Origin: Effrenium voratum
Taxonomy: Eukaryota > Sar > Dinophyceae > Suessiales > Symbiodiniaceae
Assembly: GCA_963377175.1 (NCBI GenBank)
Contig: CAUJNA010001613.1
Span: 137,501-201,500, forward strand
Length of the DNA stretch: 64,000 bases
Direction: 5' to 3'
In this document: positions 57,360 through 64,000 of the stretch, piece by piece
Layout of the letters: each line of letters starts with the position of its first letter
How positions within the stretch are numbered: the stretch's first letter is position 1
Position numbers and translations under genes: made by a program
Notes under the pieces: generated by a model
Databases searched by the model: none
What the model was told of the DNA's origin: nothing
The model's input: the letters and a program-made list of their open reading frames with translations, nothing else

Positions 57360-58310
57360 AGTGAACCCTTTGCGGAGATCCTCTGCGGAGATCGTGCGTG
57401 TCGAAGCGCTCTCGCTGCGGCGCCGTCCGAATGTGTCTTGAGCTCGGCGCACCCTCTGCGGAGATTGTGCGTGTCGAAGCGCTCTCGCTGTGGTGCCGTG
57501 CAAATGTCTCTTGAGCACGGCAACTCTCGCTGTGGCGCGGGGCGAACGTGTCTCGAGCTCGGCGAACCCTCTGCGCAGATCGTGCGTGTCGAAGCGCTCT
57601 CGCTGCGGCGCCGCGCGAGTGTGTCTTGCACAGGGCGCACCCTCTGCGGAGATTGTGCGTGTCGAAGCGCTCTCGCTGTGGCGCCACGCGAATTTGTCTT
57701 GAGCTCGGCGAACCCTCTGCGGAGATCGTGCGTGTCGAAGCGCTGTCGCTCTGGCGCCGTGCGAAATTGTCTTGAGCTCGGCGAACCCTCTGCGGAGATC
57801 GTGCTTGTCGAAGCGCTCTCGCTGTGGCGCCGTGCGAATGTGTCTCAAGCTCGGCGAACCCTCTGCGGAGATTGTGCGTGTCGAAGCGCTCTCGCTGCGG
57901 CACCGTGCAAGTGTCTCTTGAGCTCGGCGACTCTCGCTGTGGCGCGGTGCGAATGTGTCTTGAGCTCGGCGAACCCTCTGCGGAGATCGTGCGTGTCGAA
58001 GCGCTCTCGCTGTGGCGCCGTGCGAAATTGTCTTGAGCTCTGCGAGCCCTCTGCGGAGATTGTGCGTGTCGAAGCGCCCTCGCTGTGGCGCCGCGCGAAT
58101 GTGTCTCGAGCTCGGCGAACCCTCTGCGGAGTCGAAGCGCTCTCGCTGTCGCGCCGTGAAAGCGTGTCTTGAGCTCGGCGAACCCTCTGCGGAGATCGTG
58201 TGTGTCGAAGCGCTCTCGCTGTGGCGCCGTGCGAATGTGTCTTGTGAGCTCAGCAAACCCTCTGCAGCGGAGATCGTGCGTGTCGAAGCGCTCTCGCTGT
58301 GGCACCGTGC
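57360..58310. repeat. 73-bp satellite array
   Basis: About 13 units of 73 bp: CTCGGCGAACCCTCTGCGGA, GATCGTGCGTGTCGAAGCGC, TCTCGCTGTGGCGCCGTGCG, AATGTGTCTTGAG. Because 73 is not a multiple of 3, all frames are read in turn, which produces long false ORFs of 277 codons (+), 344 and 426 codons (-). Some units are shortened. Confidence 0.95.
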
Positions 58311-59340
58311 GAGGTGCGACGTGCCCTCCCGCATCTCCGGCTGCGCAGGCAGCGTTTACGTACAAAGCTGGCGCGCAAAGTGGCGCTCCCGCATCTGCGG
58401 CTCGAATTTCGCAACTTCTATGCGCAAAAAGTAGTACGGGAAGAGCGTTCCCGCAGCTTCGGCTGTAAAATCGCTCTTCTTAAGTACAAAAGTAGTACGC
58501 GAAGAGCACTCCGGAGCTCCGGCTGCAAAATCGCAATTTTTAAGTTCAAAAGTAGTACGCGAAGTGCACTCCCGCAGCTCCGGCTCGAAATTCGCAACTT
58601 CTAGGTACAAAAGTAGTTTGCGGAGGAAGAACTTCCTGCGGCGGAAATTCCCGCCGCATTCCAGAAAATCAGCTGCAAACAAAAAACGCCGCAACCACAA
58701 CAAAAACGCCGCAACACCGTTTGCTTTCCGGGAATTTCCGCCGCATTCCCGCCGATTTCCGCCGCAAATCGGGGGATAGAAAAAACTGAAAACAAGTTCT
58801 GCCGCAATTCTAAAAAAACGCCGCAAATCAATAAGAAATGCCGCAAATCCAAAAAGGCGCCTTTTTTGATTTGCAGCAGAAATTTCTGCCGCAAGGAATC
58901 TCGAGGCATTCCCTCAACTCCGGCTGAATTAAGTACGAAAGTAGTACGCGAAGAGCACTCCAGAGCTCCGGCTTGCAAAATCGCAGTTTTAAGTACAAGA
59001 GTACTGGAAGTGCACTCCCGCAGCTCCAGCTTGAAATTTGAGAATCGCAACTTTTCAGCGCAAAAGTGGTGCACGAAGTGCGCTCCGGCAGCTCCAGCTC
59101 GAAATTGGCAGGTTTTTAGTGCAAAAGTCCTACGCGAAGTGCGCTCCGGAGCTCCAGCTGCAAAGTTGCAACTTTGTATGAGCGTACGAAGTGCGTTCCC
59201 ATGGCACGAGGCTCGCAACTCTTAAGTCCAAAGTTGTACATAATAAAGTGCATTCCCGCAGCTCCGGCTGCAAAATCGTAAATGGCAACGTCCGCGCGAA
59301 GCGCGCTCGCGCAGCTCCAGGTAGTATGCGAAGTCACTTC
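58310..59340. repeat. Second satellite, ~80-bp units
   Basis: Units share AAAAGTAGTACGCGAAG, TGCACTCCCGCAGCTCCGGC and TCGAAATTCGCAACTT. A middle part (58620-58870) has GCCGCAA and AAAACGCCGC words with AATTTCCGCCGCATTCCCGC. A reversed, older copy lies at 1255-1450. Confidence 0.9.
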
Positions 59341-59351
59341 CGCAGCTAAAA

Positions 59352-60790
59352 TTGCCAGCCTTCTTGCGCAGCCAGTTGGTTCTTCAGCAACAGGATCAAC
59401 TCAGTCATGTCCAGTTGCACCAAACCTACATCTTGCACATGAACGACAACAAGGCCAGTCTCCTGAACACCTTCGCGATCGCCGAGGCGTGGAAGGCCAA
59501 AAAGGAGCAGCCGGGCTACTCAGGTTCTTCGCTCCGCTTGCTGTTGCTCAGCAGCCTGCTTTTGGAGATGCGCACCAGAATGTCCAAATTGGCAGAGTGC
59601 AGCACCATGCTAGCCGCAGCGGTCAAAGCGGAGCTCCTGACGCCCAGGTGGTTCAAAAAGTGGGACCATCAGGCAAAAAGGGTGATAGTAGACGAGAGCC
59701 GAGAACCTGTCCCTCACGAGCACGCTCTCAACAAGTTGGTGGAGCTTCGCAGGCTCATGATGGACGAGAATCTCCAAAAGTTTCGATCGAATTGAGAGAG
59801 GATGCCGACGAGGAAGCCCGGGCTAGCTTGCTGATGGAGCTCTCAGTGCTGGGCGCACCAGTGTGGCAGGCGCGCCAAATCCTGCGGGAGATTGCGGGCA
59901 ACGCCATGTTTCAGGTGACCGGATGCCAACTCAAGTGCGCCACGCTGAAGAAGACGGGCCAAGTGTCCAAGGTCCAAGCCCTGCTCAAGGAAGCTATGAG
60001 CTAAGAGCACCCGTGCCTTGTCAGCAGCTGAGAGCAGCGTTGCGCGAAGCAGCCCTTCTGCGGCTGCAGGTTGAAAGTCCCACCAATCTGTGTTACATGA
60101 ATTCCTGGCTTGTAGCGCTCACTTGGGCGGGCGGTCACTTGCCGAGTTTTCATGACCTTATGCAATTGCTACGTGCCATCTTGCACCACGGGCGTGGCAA
60201 CCTGTGGCAGGTGTTTGCAGCTTATCTCGTGCAATCGGAGCGTCCGCATGTCCAACATGATGTTGCCGAGTTTGCAGGTCATTCCTTGAGTGTTTCCCTA
60301 TCTGTTCAGGAACATGGTCGGCAAGGGCTTTAGATCCTGAAGTCTACCGGGCATTCGCAGTGATCTTAGCCGTGGCACCTCATTGTCAGCAAGCGTCATT
60401 CACCATAGCAACGTGCGATTTCTAATAGACCAGTGGCACGGTTGCATCTTCAGGCTCTGGACCAAGTTCCAGAACTCATCCATGTGCAGCTGCCACGTTT
60501 CTGCATGGAGGATATGCATGTCCTCAAGTCGCCCAACGACTTTGACACCCCTGCCAGGTTGTCTTTTCCAGTGTTTGGGGATAATCATCGCGTGTCCTGG
60601 CAGTGTCAGGTCCATCACTGTGCATTTTGGTGCTTCTGTCAGGAATGGGCGCTACAGAGCCCTACTGATGAAAGAGGGGGCACCGCATCAAATCACGGAT
60701 GATCGCACGCCTGCAGCGCATGCCTCCCAAAGTGACTTGCAGCGTGTAAGACAGAACATGTATGTGATCATCTGCGTGCCACGCGAAGGG
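59352..60790 (+). pseudogene. Ubiquitin-specific protease (C19) pseudogene
   Basis: USPs cut ubiquitin from proteins with a Cys-His-Asp/Asn triad. Here the Cys box reads NLCYMNSWLVAL (60085-60120) and the QHD box QHDVAEF (60253-60273). Further on PELIHVQLPRF precedes the region before the His box. The His box itself reads NGRYRALL (60644-60664) where NGHYRALL would be usual, so the catalytic His is Arg (60650-60652). It ends DDRTPAAHA...NMYVIICVP at about 60781. These blocks lie in three frames with at least four shifts. Upstream, a linked helical region (NTFAIAEAWKAKKEQ, then LMELSVLGAPVWQARQILRE) also changes frame at about 59770 and meets a TAA at 60002; its family is unknown. No introns separate the blocks, so a retrocopy or mobile-element gene is likely. 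Confidence 0.75.
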
Positions 60791-61198
60791 GGCGTCATGC
60801 AAATCCGAGCTCGAAGTGGCATGGCTGACGCCGACGCGCAAAAATGCGAGCGCTCTGCCCAAAGCACTGGATTGTGCTTAACAGTGGTTGGCAAGACGCA
60901 TGCTTCGTGTTGGTCTTCAGATGTGCTTTCATGGCAGCTCAAGCTCCAAGAATTCGCCTGTGGCTTCCAGTTCGGGATGGGCAGTGGCATTTTCTCCAAA
61001 TGCCCATGCCAGCCAGAGACGCAGTTTGCGTTTTGCTGCAGACCTCTGGCGCCATTTGAAGTGGGTCGCAGTAGCTTGAGCGTGGTGGGCGCTTCAGCTT
61101 GCATTATGCATTTTCAGGTGTCCCGATGCCGTTTGATGTGGCAAACTCTTCAGCAGGGTGTGCGCTTCGCTTAGCTTTTCGGATATGCTCTTTCCGAG
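60791..61198. other. Downstream of the C19 pseudogene
   Basis: Short frames only; possibly decayed 3' sequence of the same element. Confidence 0.4.
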
Positions 61199-61640
61199 TG
61201 ATTCCGTGTTTCCATGATGTGGCATTGCTTTCAGTCTCACTGCTCTTCAGCAAACAGCGTATTCACCATTATTGTGATTCCATGATGTGGCATTGCCTTC
61301 AATTCCCACGCAGAGGTCAGCAAAGCATCAGCCAACAGCGTATTCACTCAGAATGCGGCGAGCAGTCTTTGGCAGAGCATGTGCTTCATAGCTTTCAGTT
61401 TGGCTGCAGGGTTTGCTTCTTGGCTGCTTCTTTTCTTGTGATTCCAAGATGCGACATTGCATTCAATGCTTTCCGTTTAGGATTTCAGAGATCAACAAAC
61501 CTGCGGCAAACAGCCTTTTCTCTCTGAATGTGAATGTGTGTGCCTAGCCGTCTTTAGCAGCGTGCTTTTTGCTTTTGCTCCCAGATACGCTTTTACGGCG
61601 GCCGTTTTCTGTGTGATGACTCGAAGTGGCATTGCTTTGA
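61199..61640. repeat. Degenerate ~80-170 bp repeat
   Basis: GTGATTCCATGATGTGGCAT with TGC(T/C)TTCA occurs at 61199, 61275, 61438 and 61614 in increasingly diverged form. CAACAGCGTATTCAC accompanies the first two. Confidence 0.75.
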
Positions 61641-61965
61641 GTTGTCGGCACTCTACTTCAAGGCTCGGGGTGAAGCCAGTCTGAAACTGCAGACCTTCGG
61701 CCCACGGCTTCGATTTCAATTTCAGTCAGCCAAGCCATCCCCCAGTGTAAAGCCCTTTGGTGCCCACCTGAAGTTCCAACCGTTGCACATCTGCTCAGTA
61801 CAGATTTGTTGTTGCCTTCTCCACTTGACTTTGATAGAGCTTTGGCTCCTTGTGGAGTTGGAGTTTGCAACCGTGTTTTTGGGATCCGTCCCCAGCCGCC
61901 GCTGAGTGGCCGCTACCAATAGCATAGTGTCTCGCAGAGTGATCTTACCACTAGCGCTACAGAGA
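61641..61965. other. Interval without a recognisable gene
   Basis: An 87-codon plus frame ends at 61905; no motif or bias. Confidence 0.4.
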
Positions 61966-62275
61966 GTCTCCGTCTCCGTCTCCGTCTCCGTCTCCGTCTC
62001 TATCTGTTTGCCTCTGTCTGATCCGTCGTCACCGTCTCCGTCTCCGTCTCCATCTCTGTCTCCGTCTCCGTCCCTGTCTGTCTGTCCGTCTGTTTGCTGT
62101 CTGAACCAGACAGTTTCTGTGTTTCTTTGCTTGCTTGCTTGCTTGCCTGCTTGCCTGCCTGCCTGCTTGCTTGCTTGCTTGCTTGCCTGCCTGCCTGCTT
62201 AGTGTTGTTTGTTTTTGTTTGTTTGTTTGTTTGTTTGTTTGTTTGTCTGTTTGTTTGTTTGTTTGTTTGTGTGAC
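61966..62275. repeat. CTCCGT, CTTG/CCTG and GTTT composite repeat
   Basis: CCGTCT hexamers, CTGATCCGTCGTCACCG (as at 51966), then GCTTGCTTGCCTGC to 62200 and GTTT to 62272. Confidence 0.95.
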
Positions 62276-62820
62276 TGATTGTTTGCCAGTCTGTCAAGGC
62301 AGTTTTGCGTGCCCTGGTCACAGCCTTCCAGAAGCAAAGCCGGGAGGTTTCTTTGCGAAGATCTGGCAAGGACAGAAACACGGAGACCTCATGTCCGGCT
62401 CGTTGGTCTTGATGTGGCCTTAAGCGCTGTCCTTTCCGTGTGCTTCTAAACTGTATTGTCTTGCTTTGACCATATTCATTGCGTTTGTCCTCTTGTTGCC
62501 GTGCTTGCGCGTGTGGGACGGAACTCGACAAATCCACTTCCAGATAGATCTTTAGCCTAACAAATTCCGCTAATGTCAACTTCATGTAGACTAACTAACA
62601 ATATGCTCTCCAGAAGTCACCTCAAATATGTTATTTTAAGCGAATATCAATCACACATGCAGAGTGCATTAAAACACATCATTGACCACTCACATAAATT
62701 CCGCTCAACAAAAAGACAAACACACACTTTGTTGTATTAGTAACATAGCACGTAGTCCACCAAGACTAATACAGGAAACCAAGGCAACTCGAACAAAAAA
62801 CAGATTCTGCCCATCCAAAT
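62276..62820. other. AT-richer interval without a gene
   Basis: No exon, repeat or TIR element recognised. Confidence 0.45.
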
Positions 62821-63060
62821 AAATCCACTAACGGAAGCTAAGCAGAATACCATCGAACACCGGAGGCCATTGCTTTGTGAACGGGAGCTGGAGGTGCTTC
62901 GCCACAGCTTGGGATGTCTTCGACAAGGATTTCTGGGGCGTGTCTTACCAATGGCCTGGGACATCCCAGAAGCTTCCCAGCAGCAGACCTTGGCTCCAGA
63001 AGTGATTTTCCAAGTCCTTGAGCATTGGCATGGGTTTGCTTCTTGTTTCTACCCAGAGTT
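62821..63060 (+). CDS. Possible exon, unidentified
   Basis: A frame reads NPLTEAKQNTIEHRRPLLCE, then RELEVLRHSLGCLRQGFLGR and ASQQQTLAPEVIFQVLEHWH, protein-like and helical with mild codon bias. Borders not resolved; it degrades into T-rich sequence after 63095. Confidence 0.3.
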
Positions 63061-63740
63061 ACTGGGGTTAGCCAAGTTTGGAGGGACACCGGCTTTTTTT
63101 TTCCTCTTTTCCCCGGCGCCGTAGCATTTGGAGACAAAGCCATATGTGTGTCAAAATAGGCACAATTCTGGAAGATCTCCGTTTGGTTTCCCTTACCAAG
63201 GCAACACAGCGACTTTGAAAAAGAAGGTACCACCATATATCGAGCATTCTGATCCTCGGGATCAACAGAATCCGCTCAGGAGCCGTTTTCCGGCTCAAGC
63301 GTTGAGCCATGCACGCGTAATTAGGCACGGAACAGCGAGAAGCGTCAAGGAATATGTGTCCCTTCCGAATGCACCCCGCAAGAAGACTCACCAAATAAAG
63401 TTCCAGTAAAGGCATGAGGCAATGTTTAAATGGCGGAAGAGGCATGCCCAGTACACTCGAATCCTTGCCAGGGAGTTTTTGTTTCGAGACTGAACGCTTG
63501 GAGTTTTTGAAAAGTGGGGTCAACTGGATGCCCAGCCCATCCGTGCCTTTTCCTCACTTCCTGAGTTCTTGGACTTTATACTTGTTGATAAGACCATCTT
63601 GGCAGTAAATAAACAGTTCAGAATCTGTTTTGGCAATCCACTCAGGAACATTTGCCTGTATTTTAAGTGAGTTGGTGGATCCCTTTGCGTGTGTAGACAA
63701 CCAAAAACACCATCTTTACAAACCAAAGGAAGGCGGCGGG
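63061..63740. other. Interval without a supported exon
   Basis: A 93-codon frame (63128-63409) and short frames, none with bias or motif. Confidence 0.4.
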
Positions 63741-63880
63741 TGACCGAGTTGCAGAGGCCTCAAGTCTGCCGAAACCGTCAGGCCGCCCATGAGCCCCCCG
63801 GAGACACAGGCGGCGCGGAAATGGCTGGAGGAGCCCTGTGGTCATGGGGCCCTAGATTTCCCTTTTGGCGGTTTTGAACA
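63741..63880 (+). CDS. Possible exon, unidentified
   Basis: One frame reads KSAETVRPPMSPPETQAARK, then WLEEPCGHGALDFPFGGFEH with GC-ending codons. Another frame is open over the same stretch. No clear borders. Confidence 0.3.
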
Positions 63881-63974
63881 TCATCACCTTTTGGGCCATG
63901 AAATCTGTGTGTGTCTCTTGGGGGTCAACATAGGGAGCCCCGATGGTGCCTTGATTTCTTTGGTGTTTTCGCGG

Positions 63975-64000
63975 CCGGAGAGAGAGGGAGCGAGAGAGAG
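63975..64000. repeat. GA-rich run at window end
   Basis: GAGAGAGAGGGAGCGAGAGA; continues beyond the window. Confidence 0.9.

Noticed and set aside
57360..58310. CRISPR-like look of regular repeats
   Set aside because: The units are contiguous 73-bp satellite copies without unique spacers, in a eukaryotic genome.
57054..58365. 426- and 344-codon minus-strand Arg/Ser-rich frames
   Set aside because: They follow the 73-bp satellite; frame rotation explains their openness.

Overview
The window looks like dinoflagellate nuclear DNA, probably from the Suessiales/Symbiodiniaceae side. The strongest sign is a relict dinoflagellate spliced-leader sequence at 51997-52018. Supporting signs are short GC-rich exon-like patches with high GC at third codon positions, separated by long introns with GT-AG or GC-AG borders; no long intact genes; several families of about 100-180 bp elements with terminal inverted repeats; and very heavy simple-sequence and satellite content. 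There are 100 Ns at 44529-44628, a conventional assembly gap.

Layout. Between 1 and 14 kb there are scattered exon-like patches. One gene is recognisable: the last two exons of a KH-domain RNA-binding protein (7844-8675, GC-AG intron). Between 14 and 30 kb the sequence is mostly non-coding: an AT-rich block (14.2-14.96 kb), a Gly-Glu-Lys (collagen-like) repeat reading frame (19285-19878), CA/CGCA and GTTT arrays and short TIR elements. Between 30 and 52 kb there is a minus-strand retroelement-like ORF (30885-31541), more candidate exons, large microsatellite blocks (41.0-41.9, 44.1-44.8, 50.0-51.3 kb) and the gap.

From 51.8 to 53.85 kb lies the most interesting locus: a spliced-leader relict, a short leader, an ATG, then a frame-broken reading frame carrying the A, B and C motifs of a positive-strand RNA virus RNA-dependent RNA polymerase. 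It looks like an endogenised copy of a trans-spliced viral transcript. From 54.5 to 59.3 kb the window is nearly all tandem repeats (a 60-bp unit, a 175-bp direct repeat, a 73-bp satellite and a related satellite). At 59352-60790 there is a frame-shifted ubiquitin-specific-protease (C19) pseudogene whose catalytic His box reads Gly-Arg-Tyr. The last 3 kb hold degenerate repeats and two weak exon candidates.

At least five TIR families (called A to E here) recur. Several copies abut exon-like sequence, and family A ends read like splice borders (AG|GT...AG|), which fits introner elements (introns that spread as transposons). Exon candidates rest on codon usage and splice borders seen by eye. 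No domain search was possible, so product names are given only where a motif is visible.
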